From Bacteroidales bacterium (GTDB lineage: Bacteria > Bacteroidota > Bacteroidia > Bacteroidales > UBA932), in assembly GCA_017461285.1 (NCBI GenBank), contig JAFTYS010000149.1:1-6030 (forward strand): a DNA stretch of 6,030 nt, read 5' to 3'. Below are positions 1-5,990 of this stretch, in pieces. A program made the translations under genes and the position numbers. Position 1 is the stretch's first letter. The number at the start of each line of letters is the position of its first letter. Under the pieces are notes generated by a model. The model saw nothing but the letters and a program-made list of their open reading frames with translations, searched no databases and was not told the origin of the DNA.

Positions 1-1312
1 ATGCGATTACTCCTACCGCTCCACCTGGTGATGCAGGAAGACCCTGTGCGATAACTGAAGCCTTCTTCTCAGAAGCAGGGTCGAGGATAGGGTGGAGGAT
101 CTCGTCGAGCTGAGCCGGAGCGACACGCATTACGGCTGTCTTCTCGTCGATCATACCTTCCTGGAGCATGTCCATAGCCATGTTGAGGGCTGCAAGACCA
201 GTTCTCTTACCTACGCGGCACTGGAGCATCCAGAGCTTGCCGTCCTGGATAGTGAACTCGATGTCCTGCATGTCGCGGAAATGGTTCTCAAGGTGGAGAC
301 GGATGCCGTCGAGCTCCTTGTAAACCTCCGGCATAGAGGTCTCGAGAGATGCGAGGTTCTGGTTGTGCGGGTTCTTTGTTGCCTCGTTGAGAGGGTTTGG
401 TGTGCGGATGCCGGCAACAACGTCCTCACCCTGAGCGTTGATGAGCCACTCACCGTAGAACTTGTTGTCGCCGTTTGCAGGGTTACGTGAGAATGCCACA
501 CCTGTTGCAGAAGTTGCACCCATGTTACCGAATACCATTGACTGTACGTTTACAGCTGTACCCCACTCGTCTGGAATACCCTCGATACGGCGGTATGCGA
601 TCGCGCGCTTTCCGTTCCATGACTTGAACACGCCACCGATAGAACCCCAGAGCTGAGCCTCTGCTGAATCAGGGAACTCTGTTCCGAGAACTTCCTTTAC
701 GCGAACCTTGAACTTGTCGCAGAGGTCCTTGAGCTCTTCTGCAGTGATGTCTGTGTCAGAAGCGTAGCCCTTTGCAACCTTGAGCTCTTCCATCATTCTG
801 TCGAGCTGCTGGCGGATACCCTGTCCGTCTGCAGGTTCGATGCCTTCAGCCTTCTCCATCACAACGTCTGAGTACATCATGATGAGACGACGGTATGCGT
901 CATATACGAAACGTGGGTTGTTTGTCTTTGCGATCATTCCAGGGATCGTCTCTGAGCAGAGACCGATGTTGAGGATTGTATCCATCATACCAGGCATTGA
1001 ACTGCGGGCGCCTGAACGGCAAGATACGAGAAGCGGGTTCTCCTTGTCGCCGAACTTCATGCCCATGATAGCCTCAGTCTTCTTGAGAGCCTCTGCCACT
1101 TCAGCCTTAAGCGCGTCGTTGTATCCGCCGCCGAGTTCATAATACTCAGTACAGCACTCTGTGGTGATAGTGAAACCAGCAGGCACAGGAATGTTGAGCG
1201 TACACATCTCGGCAAGGTTTGCACCCTTACCTCCGAGGAGCTCGCGCATAGTGCCGTTTCCTTCAGCTGTCTTTCCGCCGAAGCAATAGACTCTTTTCTT
1301 GTTTACTTCCAT
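1..1312 (-). CDS. ppdK: pyruvate, phosphate dikinase, N-terminal part (cut by window edge)
   Basis: Interconverts pyruvate, ATP and phosphate with PEP, AMP and pyrophosphate in the cytoplasm; in anaerobes it can work in either direction between glycolysis and gluconeogenesis. The frame is open from ATG at 1312 to base 1, giving 437 codons of a protein usually near 900 residues. Visible in order: GGKGANLAEM (27-36), the nucleotide-binding SCRSGARSSMPGM (97-109, with Arg99), SATGVAFSRNP, GEWLINAQGEDVVAGIRTP, and the pair Glu352 and Gln364 in DIEFT and MLQCRVGKRT, whose spacing matches the ATP-binding residues of characterised dikinases. GLPASPGGAVG begins at 424 and marks the linker to the swivelling phospho-histidine domain, so the catalytic His and the PEP/pyruvate barrel lie outside. 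The start is set by the family N-terminus; no strong Shine-Dalgarno is seen and I found no convincing TAnnTTTG promoter. No frameshift is visible. Confidence 0.96.
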   Translation of the reverse strand, partial: MEVNKKRVYCFGGKTAEGNGTMRELLGGKGANLAEMCTLNIPVPAGFTITTECCTEYYELGGGYNDALKAEVAEALKKTEAIMGMKFGDKENPLLVSCRSGARSSMPGMMDTILNIGLCSETIPGMIAKTNNPRFVYDAYRRLIMMYSDVVMEKAEGIEPADGQGIRQQLDRMMEELKVAKGYASDTDITAEELKDLCDKFKVRVKEVLGTEFPDSAEAQLWGSIGGVFKSWNGKRAIAYRRIEGIPDEWGTAVNVQSMVFGNMGATSATGVAFSRNPANGDNKFYGEWLINAQGEDVVAGIRTPNPLNEATKNPHNQNLASLETSMPEVYKELDGIRLHLENHFRDMQDIEFTIQDGKLWMLQCRVGKRTGLAALNMAMDMLQEGMIDEKTAVMRVAPAQLDEILHPILDPASEKKASVIAQGLPASPGGAVGVIA

Positions 1313-1362
1313 AATTCTTGTAAATATTTGATTGATAATAATTAAAATCAGTTTGTCAGACA

Positions 1363-1379
1363 TCCGCCCCACGGGCGGA
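1363..1379. repeat. GC-rich perfect hairpin upstream of ppdK
   Basis: TCCGCCC and GGGCGGA form a perfect 7-bp stem around a 3-base loop, in the gap between the PurL-like gene and ppdK, about 50 bases before the ppdK start. There is no T-run after it on either strand, so it is not a standard intrinsic terminator. It could be a weak terminator for the upstream gene, a leader structure of ppdK or a protein-binding site. The adjoining bases 1378-1388 (GGAAAATTTCC) form a further small dyad. Confidence 0.5.
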
Positions 1380-1400
1380 AAATTTCCGGCGCGAAATTAC

Positions 1401-1420
1401 GGAATTTTCTCCAAAATTCC
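1401..1420. repeat. 8-bp perfect inverted repeat at the 3' end of the PurL-like gene
   Basis: GGAATTTT and AAAATTCC are perfect inverted arms around a 4-base loop. The repeat touches the last base of the stop codon of the minus-strand gene at 1420-2586. The stem is AT-rich and no T-run follows, so termination is uncertain. Its position directly at the stop fits a 3'-end structure that protects or ends the transcript. Confidence 0.45.
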
Positions 1421-2586
1421 TAATCCTCGCCCTCGCTTGCCTGACTTAAAAGCGAGGCAAGTATTTCGGCTACGGGATTCTTCCCTTTTTCCCCGAATCT
1501 TACGCCTTTGAAAGACGCGGACGGATGGCCTAGAGGATAGTATGCGATATCCTGCAGGATCATCTGGGAGTCAAAGTAGTCATAGTCCGTATCCCTTATC
1601 TGGACAAGTACGCCAGGTATTTCGGAGAACAGGACCTTGGTCGGGTCGTCATCCTGGTACGAAGCAAGGATTCCGCTGAGTTCCAGACAAGCGCCCTTCC
1701 CTTCGCAGAATTTCACGGCTGCCGTTGCTAGTCCTCCGTTTCCGACACTTATTCCGGCAGATATTATGCCGTCTTCGACAAGCTCGCGGACGACTTCATA
1801 GCAGTCTATGAAATAGTCGGCGTCCATGATCTGAGGCGCCGGTCCTCCGTTATGCCCGTTCACCTGTGCAAGAAGCGAGCCTCCGAGCTTATGAGGACAG
1901 GTGTCGAACGGTATGTATATGAGCCAGCTGTCCGGGTCACCGGTCATTTTCGGAGGACATTTCCTTTCGTCCCCGATCCACGGGTGCCTGCTCTCATATG
2001 GAGAAGACTTGAAGAGGGAGGATTCGTGGCTTTCCTCTTCTTCCTGAAGTTCGGTTTCCGGCAGCCAGGCAAAGAATCTCGCGCTGTTTCCGCCATCACC
2101 TTCAATGAAGAGATAATCTGACATCCTCACTCCCAGCGAATAGATGTAATCGCTTGCGGCATAGACGCTTGAATAGAATGAGGCCATGTTTCCCGTCGGA
2201 CTTGTGTTCCAGTCCCACTGAGCCCACATCCTGAGGTCTCCAAGGCGGAAATGCCCTTTGCTCCAGAGTCTTGAGGTAAGTGCCTCGGCTATATGCAGGC
2301 GGGTGAAATGTTCCGGATACAGCATCGGGAATGCCCTTTCGGTCCCTGACGCTTCCGCTGTCATTGCCGCATATTCTTCGTTGCGGCTCTTGTCGTATGA
2401 GAAGGCGCTCACCGGAGGGTCGGTGGATTCGTCAATGATGTCGTCGAATGTTCCGAACATATCGGAAGAAGGCGCTTCGGTGTCTTCATATTCCATGCAT
2501 TCGTCCAGAAGTTCGGCTGGCGTCATCTCCTGCCTGACTCCGTCGATGATGTAATGTGAGTACAATGCTGATTCGTTTTCCTTCAT
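1420..2586 (-). CDS. stand-alone PurL (FGAM synthetase) second-half paralogue, probably non-catalytic
   Basis: 388 residues. Residues 1-80 are acidic and I recognise nothing in them. From about 85 on, the order of motifs follows the second ATPase-like half of large FGAM synthetase: AEALTSRLW (100-108, PurL has AEALTN), LRMWAQWDWN (118-127, PurL LSANWMW), the ERKCPPK segment (207-213, PurL RKCVTP), LGGSLLAQV (234-242), DADYFIDCYEVVRELVEDG (255-273), GISVGNGGLA (278-287) and VLFSEIPGVLVQ (318-329). Key residues are altered: the PurL GKDSLSM stretch is replaced by a sequence around DGGNSARF (163-171), and the HD of the usual HDxSxGGL is GI here. The N-terminal catalytic half and the glutaminase domain are absent. 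I infer a binding or regulatory protein of purine metabolism; the substrate is unknown. An AGAGGA-like ribosome site lies 9-14 bases before the ATG at 2586. It is divergent from folC and in the same direction as ppdK. The family resemblance is read by eye. Confidence 0.75.
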   Translation of the reverse strand: MKENESALYSHYIIDGVRQEMTPAELLDECMEYEDTEAPSSDMFGTFDDIIDESTDPPVSAFSYDKSRNEEYAAMTAEASGTERAFPMLYPEHFTRLHIAEALTSRLWSKGHFRLGDLRMWAQWDWNTSPTGNMASFYSSVYAASDYIYSLGVRMSDYLFIEGDGGNSARFFAWLPETELQEEEESHESSLFKSSPYESRHPWIGDERKCPPKMTGDPDSWLIYIPFDTCPHKLGGSLLAQVNGHNGGPAPQIMDADYFIDCYEVVRELVEDGIISAGISVGNGGLATAAVKFCEGKGACLELSGILASYQDDDPTKVLFSEIPGVLVQIRDTDYDYFDSQMILQDIAYYPLGHPSASFKGVRFGEKGKNPVAEILASLLSQASEGED

Positions 2587-2603
2587 GATAAATTGCTTCC
2601 TCT

Positions 2604-2637
2604 TTTGGGGATAAGTCTGTAAAATTACTTATTTTTG
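2604..2637 (+). promoter_or_regulatory. predicted Bacteroidetes-type promoter of folC
   Basis: TATTTTTG at 2630-2637 matches the Bacteroidetes -7 element TAnnTTTG exactly, and TTTG at 2604-2607 can serve as the -33 element with a 22-base gap, slightly long. Transcription would begin near 2643, leaving a leader of about 20 bases before the ATG at 2665. This placement argues against a start at the in-frame TTG at 2635, which lies inside the -7 element. Confidence 0.55.
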
Positions 2638-2649
2638 TCTTCAAAACAA
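2620..2649 (-). promoter_or_regulatory. possible promoter of the PurL-like gene, overlapping the folC promoter
   Basis: On the minus strand, TAATTTTA (2627 to 2620) differs from TAnnTTTG by one base, and TTG (2649 to 2647) stands 19 bases upstream of it. It overlaps the predicted folC promoter on the other strand, so the two could compete for polymerase. In such AT-rich DNA the match could be chance. Confidence 0.3.
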
Positions 2650-2664
2650 GCGGTTTTTATTTTT

Positions 2665-4092
2665 ATGGATAACTTTTTTTCGGAAGAAGCGTATGAAGAA
2701 ATGATTCGGGAACTGTTCTGCCGGTTCCCGTCATTCCAGAAGGTCGGTGCAGGCGCATACAAGCCCGGAATCGCGAACATGGAGTTCGCTGACCAGCTTA
2801 TGGGGCATCCGCATAGGAAATACAAGGTGATTCATGTCGCAGGCACGAACGGAAAGGGGTCCGTGTCGAATATGCTGGCTTCAGTCCTTGCATCTCAAGG
2901 ACTGAAGGTGGGACTGTATACATCTCCCCATATCGTGGATTTCCGTGAGCGCATGAGGGTCATATCTGGTCATGAAAAAGGCGGGGAATCCTTCTTTCTG
3001 GTCTCCAGGGAATATGTCTGGAACTTCGTCAGCCAGTGGAAGGACATGTTTGACCATCTTGACCTCTCCTTCTTCGAGATCACGACCCTGATGGCTATGA
3101 AATGGTTCGCGGACCAGGCGGTTGATGTCGTGGTCCTTGAGACCGGCCTTGGCGGCCGTCTCGACAGCACGAACATAGTGTCTCCCGTGCTGAGCATCAT
3201 TACGAACATCGGCCTGGACCATTGCGACCTGTTGGGCGGGACCCTTCCTGAAATCGCATTTGAAAAGGCCGGCATCATAAAGCCGAAGGTCCCTGTCGTG
3301 ATAGGGGAGAGCCATCCGGAATCCGCCCCTGTGTTTGAACGTAAGGTCCTGTATACCAATCTTCCGGAACCTGAGTTCATGGGGAACCGGAATGCGATCA
3401 TGTCGCTCCTGACATTCGCCGACAAGGTCGAACCTGCACTATGGGACCGTCATGATGAGATGCTTTCGAAGATGGATCTTCAGGGCGGGTATCAGCAGAA
3501 GAATCTGCGGACAGTGCTTGCTGCCCTTGCTGTCCTTTCGTCAGGAAACATGATTGGCGGAACAGGCATAGTACCTGTGGATCCAACATGCTTCCGGACG
3601 ATGGAAGCGTTGATCCATACCGCGGAGCGCACCGGCTTCCGCGGACGATGGGAAAAGCTTTCCGATGATCCGTATGTGATCTGTGACATCGGCCACAACG
3701 AGCATGGCCTGAAATACAATTTCGCCCAGCTCGGACGCATGAAGAAGGAAGGGAAGTGCACTGACCTGATAGTGGTTTACGGGTCGGTGGCGGACAAGGA
3801 TGTGGATTCTGTAATCCATCTTATGCCCGAGGATGCCATATACGTGTTTACCCAGGCTCAGGGCAAAAGGGCTTTGCCGGCTACGAATGTTTATGAGAAG
3901 TATCGGGCCTTCTGTGCTGAAGCGGGCCGTGATGCCGGTGAGGTGCATGTGTCAGGAAACGTGGCTGAAGCCCTCTCTTTGGCGCATGAAATTGCTGCCC
4001 GCATCAGATCTTCCGAACCGGAATCCCGCCCTCTGATATATGTCGGCGGAAGCACATATGTCGTTTCGGAAGCGGTAATGTCTCTTAACTGA
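2665..4092 (+). CDS. folC: folylpolyglutamate synthase / dihydrofolate synthase
   Basis: Adds glutamate to folates, and in bacteria usually also joins dihydropteroate to glutamate, using ATP in the cytoplasm. The 475 residues carry the whole Mur-ligase-like layout: FQKVGAGAY (24-32) as in other FolC N-termini, the P-loop HVAGTNGKGS (57-66), ETGLGGRLDSTN (159-170), TNIGLDHCDLLG (from 180, with the metal-site region Asp185-His186), EKAGIIK (200-206, Lys201 at the position of the carbamylated lysine), the GxYQxxN region of the linker, and DIGHN (341-345) opening the C-terminal domain; YVGGSTYVVSE is near the end. I chose ATG at 2665 over TTG at 2635 because FolC proteins start close to this point and the TTG sits inside a predicted promoter. 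Followed after 8 bases by the ORF at 4101, so the two are probably co-transcribed. No missing key residue was noticed. Confidence 0.94.
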   Translation: MDNFFSEEAYEEMIRELFCRFPSFQKVGAGAYKPGIANMEFADQLMGHPHRKYKVIHVAGTNGKGSVSNMLASVLASQGLKVGLYTSPHIVDFRERMRVISGHEKGGESFFLVSREYVWNFVSQWKDMFDHLDLSFFEITTLMAMKWFADQAVDVVVLETGLGGRLDSTNIVSPVLSIITNIGLDHCDLLGGTLPEIAFEKAGIIKPKVPVVIGESHPESAPVFERKVLYTNLPEPEFMGNRNAIMSLLTFADKVEPALWDRHDEMLSKMDLQGGYQQKNLRTVLAALAVLSSGNMIGGTGIVPVDPTCFRTMEALIHTAERTGFRGRWEKLSDDPYVICDIGHNEHGLKYNFAQLGRMKKEGKCTDLIVVYGSVADKDVDSVIHLMPEDAIYVFTQAQGKRALPATNVYEKYRAFCAEAGRDAGEVHVSGNVAEALSLAHEIAARIRSSEPESRPLIYVGGSTYVVSEAVMSLN

Positions 4093-4100
4093 CAATTGAT

Positions 4101-4556
4101 ATGAAGCATGTCGAAGGAAGTGATGCCGTATCACAATCTGAAGTTATGTGGGCCAATCTTGTGGATGCCGGACTTCGGGCATCTGATGGTTCTCCCGTCC
4201 GTGAGTGTGTTGAGGCAGCTATGGCGGCGGTTTCCCGCCTCCTGGCGTGTGCCAATCCTGACGGAGGATTCGGCTTGTATGAAGGCATGGAATCATTCCC
4301 GATGGTTACTGCGGCCGTGTTGGAAAGATTTGCCGTTTTGAGGGACAGGGGATTGTTGGATGTGGTTTCCGAAGAAATGGGGGAAGATGCGTTGGATGCA
4401 TTCGATGACGCTGTCATATCGGCCGTAAGATATCTGGATTCCGTTTGTGTCTGCGATAATGACAGACCTATGTCGGATGAATGTATTTCTCCGGAACAAT
4501 ATCAGAATGTCCGTTCGATGTATCTGGGAGTGCCTTTTGATGACCATGCTGCCTGA
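4101..4556 (+). CDS. short protein resembling a fragment of bacterial alpha-2-macroglobulin, probable gene remnant
   Basis: 151 residues, without signal peptide or membrane segment. The stretch RLLACANPDGGFGLYEGMES (46-65) followed by VTAAVLERFAVLRDRGL (69-85) resembles the helical thioester-domain region of the large Bacteroidales alpha-2-macroglobulins, where (Q)NPDGGFxWFxGM, an IT/VT segment and a LER helix occur in this order. AVRYLD (108-113) and ISPEQYQNVRSMYLGVPF (129-146) resemble the next part of that family. Those proteins are exported and often exceed 1500 residues, so this would be an internal piece without export signal, macroglobulin domains or thioester. It starts 8 bases after the folC stop without a clear ribosome site; the frame is closed upstream by a stop at 4086. 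I found no continuation of the family after 4556. It may be a decayed remnant or a small domain reused for another role. The family call is by eye. Confidence 0.6.
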   Translation: MKHVEGSDAVSQSEVMWANLVDAGLRASDGSPVRECVEAAMAAVSRLLACANPDGGFGLYEGMESFPMVTAAVLERFAVLRDRGLLDVVSEEMGEDALDAFDDAVISAVRYLDSVCVCDNDRPMSDECISPEQYQNVRSMYLGVPFDDHAA

Positions 4557-4574
4557 ACTGCGTTGGGTACTAAG

Positions 4575-4649
4575 GGGTACAAGATGATTATATCATGCCT
4601 TGTCCCAAATAATAAGGAACTTATTGATGACAAGTGCTTATGATATAAT
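4575..4649. repeat. two mutually exclusive stem-loops in the gap after the alpha-2-macroglobulin-like ORF
   Basis: Hairpin 1 (4575-4606): GGG, ACAAG and ATGAT pair with ATCAT, CTTGT and CCC around a TAT loop, with a T and a GC bulge. Hairpin 2 (4587-4649): ATTATATCAT, GC, CTTGTC and AATAAG pair with CTTATT, GACAAG, GC and ATGATATAAT around a GAA loop, about 24 pairs with small bulges. Both use 4587-4604, so only one can form at a time. No T-run follows, so neither is a standard terminator. The structures lie where the DNA becomes AT-rich, 85-160 bases before the secreted-protein gene. Confidence 0.6.
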
Positions 4650-4706
4650 ATTTAAAAGATCATACGGAGAGTATACGTTGAAAGTCGAGTTATATGTTTT
4701 TTTTAA

Positions 4707-4714
4707 TATATTTG
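4707..4714 (+). promoter_or_regulatory. predicted -7 element of the secreted-protein gene
   Basis: TATATTTG matches TAnnTTTG exactly and lies 19 bases before the ATG at 4734, giving a leader of only about 13 bases. No good TTTG is found 19-22 bases upstream; the nearest TTG (4678-4680) is 26 bases away. The region is AT-rich, so chance matches are likely. Confidence 0.4.
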
Positions 4715-4733
4715 TAAAGTAAATCTATAAGTT

Positions 4734-5303
4734 ATGAAAAGGATCCTTTTATTTGTTGTGTCTGTGTTTTTTGTTTACATCACTTTCGCGCAAGAACATA
4801 TGACTTTTAAAGGACATTCAATGGGATGTACCGTTGGGGAAATGGTGAAAAACCTGATAACAGATGGGTACACAGTTAAAGATAATGCAATAGAAGGGGC
4901 TGCATTAGTCGGTGCGTTTTTTGGAAGTGAAGCAACGATTTATTTATATCCAAATAAAATAGGAAATTTGAGTAAAGCTGCGGTTGCATATGATATGACG
5001 ATGTATCAATGGAGACAGATAAAAGTTCATCTCGAAAATCTCGAAGGAGGATTGACCAAGAAATATGGTGAACCCAGTAGTTCGTCAAAAGAATATGATT
5101 CTCTATATGATGATGGATCGGGAAGAGAACTCAATGGCTTTAGAAGAGGAGTTAATCAATATAGTGTCCTTTGGGAACTTGAAAAAGGAAATATTTTGCT
5201 ACTCTTATCTGCCACAAATAATACTCCGCCGATTGTGATTCTCTCTTATATTGATGGAATTAATTCGTCAGTGGATGACCAGCAAGCATACGATGATTTA
5301 TAA
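4734..5303 (+). CDS. secreted protein of unknown function, Bacteroidales-type family
   Basis: 189 residues. MKRILLFVVSVFFVYITFA is a signal peptide of the Sec/SPI type: basic N-terminus, hydrophobic core, likely cut after Ala19 before Gln20. There is no lipobox cysteine, so the mature protein is probably periplasmic or exported rather than a lipoprotein. The body (MTFKGHSMGCTVGEMVKNL at 23-41, TIYLYP at 68-73, LTKKYGEP at 107-114, a strand-rich end with ILSYIDGIN at 169-177, and the acidic end QQAYDDL) resembles a common uncharacterised family in Bacteroides and relatives whose members begin with FKG(V/I)P(I/M)xG(T/C) and end with LxYxDKIN. No catalytic motif is visible. It lies alone in AT-rich DNA with its own likely promoter, and base composition differs from folC and ppdK, which suggests separate origin. 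Function is unknown. Confidence 0.85.
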   Translation: MKRILLFVVSVFFVYITFAQEHMTFKGHSMGCTVGEMVKNLITDGYTVKDNAIEGAALVGAFFGSEATIYLYPNKIGNLSKAAVAYDMTMYQWRQIKVHLENLEGGLTKKYGEPSSSSKEYDSLYDDGSGRELNGFRRGVNQYSVLWELEKGNILLLLSATNNTPPIVILSYIDGINSSVDDQQAYDDL

Positions 5304-5355
5304 ATATGAATTAGGAAACCTAAGAATTTTCTCATTCGTTTATATTTGATCAGAT

Positions 5356-5369
5356 GAGACAATTGTCTC
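5356..5369. repeat. 14-base perfect palindrome downstream of the secreted-protein gene
   Basis: GAGACAATTGTCTC reads the same on both strands; a further GAT/ATC pairing is possible outside it across a two-base bulge. It lies about 50 bases after the stop at 5303. There is no T-run next to it, so a protein-binding site is as likely as a terminator. Confidence 0.45.
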
Positions 5370-5690
5370 CCATCACGATATTCTATAATCTTTAACTTAC
5401 TGCTTTTCAGCAAATTCTGTTTGTTAGACCAATGCTAACTTCAAAAGAAGATCGCAGATAATGAACATACTTCAGATATGCTACTTGTTTAGATGAACCG
5501 GAATTACCTAAAATAACGTATCTTCTTTAGACTCATTTTTCTGATTCAGATAATCTTTTTTTACATTCATCTGAATCCATATGCAGACTTCTGTTTTCCT
5601 TTTACAACATTCTGATTCATTGAGCGGATAATATCACATCCCAGTTTGAGCGAAGTGTCGTCGTTTATTAGTAGGAAGTTTCTAAAACAA

Positions 5691-5769
5691 ATCCGGGAAA
5701 TTGGCGGATAGCCCGGATGAAATGAGTTTTTTGCTTGTTTTATCCGGAGATGTAACCGAATTTCCGGAT
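5691..5769. repeat. two matched dyads of ATCCGG half-sites
   Basis: Dyad 1 is ATCCGGG (5691-5697), 14 bases, CCCGGAT (5712-5718). Dyad 2 is ATCCGGA (5742-5748), 14 bases, TCCGGAT (5763-5769). Both have 7-bp arms and equal 14-base spacers, and their centres are 51 bases apart. The blocks also mirror each other: AATCCGGGAAATTGG at 5690-5704 against CCGAATTTCCGGATT at 5756-5770. The half-sites are 21 bases apart, two helical turns, which suits a dimeric DNA-binding protein; RNA hairpins are the alternative. Confidence 0.6.
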
Positions 5770-5870
5770 TGTTTAGATTCGCTGGTATAACAGCATAGAG
5801 CAATAAAGGCAGTTGGCAATTGCCGGTTTATTTGGTCAATTGTATTTCTCTTTCGTCTGGTGGAGAAATG

Positions 5871-5906
5871 AAAAACACCTCTCTACATCGTAGAAAGGCG
5901 TTTTTT
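5871..5906 (-). terminator. intrinsic terminator of the tRNA operon
   Basis: A 12-bp stem (5875-5886 with 5890-5901, two G-T pairs) around a 3-base loop is flanked by A5 on one side and T6 on the other. Read on the minus strand it follows directly after the tRNA-Val CCA end and finishes in TTTTT. The T-run on the plus side means it could also stop transcripts arriving from the left. Confidence 0.88.
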
Positions 5907-5907
5907 C

Positions 5908-5985
5908 TGGTGGGAGCAGAGGGAGTCGAACCCCCGACCCTCTGCTTGTAAGGCAGATGCTCTAAACCAACTGAGCTATGCTCCC
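5908..5985 (-). tRNA. tRNA-Val (anticodon TAC)
   Basis: All four arms are present. The acceptor GGGAGCA pairs with TGCTCCC, the D arm is GCTC/GAGC, the anticodon stem TCTGC/GCAGA encloses CTTACAA with anticodon TAC, and the T arm has GGGGG-TTCGACT-CCCTC with one G-T pair. The discriminator is A at 5911 and CCA is encoded at 5910-5908. The body without CCA is 75 bases. It is the last gene of a tRNA operon, 5 bases after tRNA-Asp. Confidence 0.97.
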
Positions 5986-5990
5986 TTTTG

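Larger units (their letters stand above)
5304..5870. other. gene-poor AT-rich intergenic stretch with palindromes
   Basis: I see no believable coding region on either strand over these roughly 570 bases. The stretch holds the 14-base palindrome at 5356-5369, the paired ATCCGG dyads at 5691-5769 and a 10-base palindrome GGCAATTGCC at 5815-5824. No transposase, integrase or tRNA-like gene body is recognisable. It separates the secreted-protein gene from the tRNA operon facing it. Confidence 0.6.

Noticed and set aside
92..490. A 132-codon open frame on the plus strand
   Set aside because: It lies antisense to ppdK, whose frame carries all the family motifs; the plus-strand translation shows none.
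1363..1379. Intrinsic terminator for the PurL-like gene
   Set aside because: The stem is good but no T-run follows on either strand, so it is listed only as a repeat.
2635..2664. TTG start adding 10 residues to FolC
   Set aside because: The TTG lies inside a perfect TAnnTTTG promoter element, and the FolC family starts near the ATG at 2665.
4587..4649. Invertible promoter flanked by inverted repeats, as known in Bacteroides
   Set aside because: The inverted arms are separated only by short bulges and a GAA loop, leaving no promoter between them to invert.
5567..5803. A 78-codon open frame on the minus strand in the gap before the tRNAs
   Set aside because: It resembles no family I know, has no ribosome site, and runs through the ATCCGG dyads, so it is probably a chance frame.
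5908..5985. Integrated element ending in the tRNA-Val gene
   Set aside because: I found no second long copy of the tRNA 3' end and no integrase in the window; the 8-base partial repeat is too weak.
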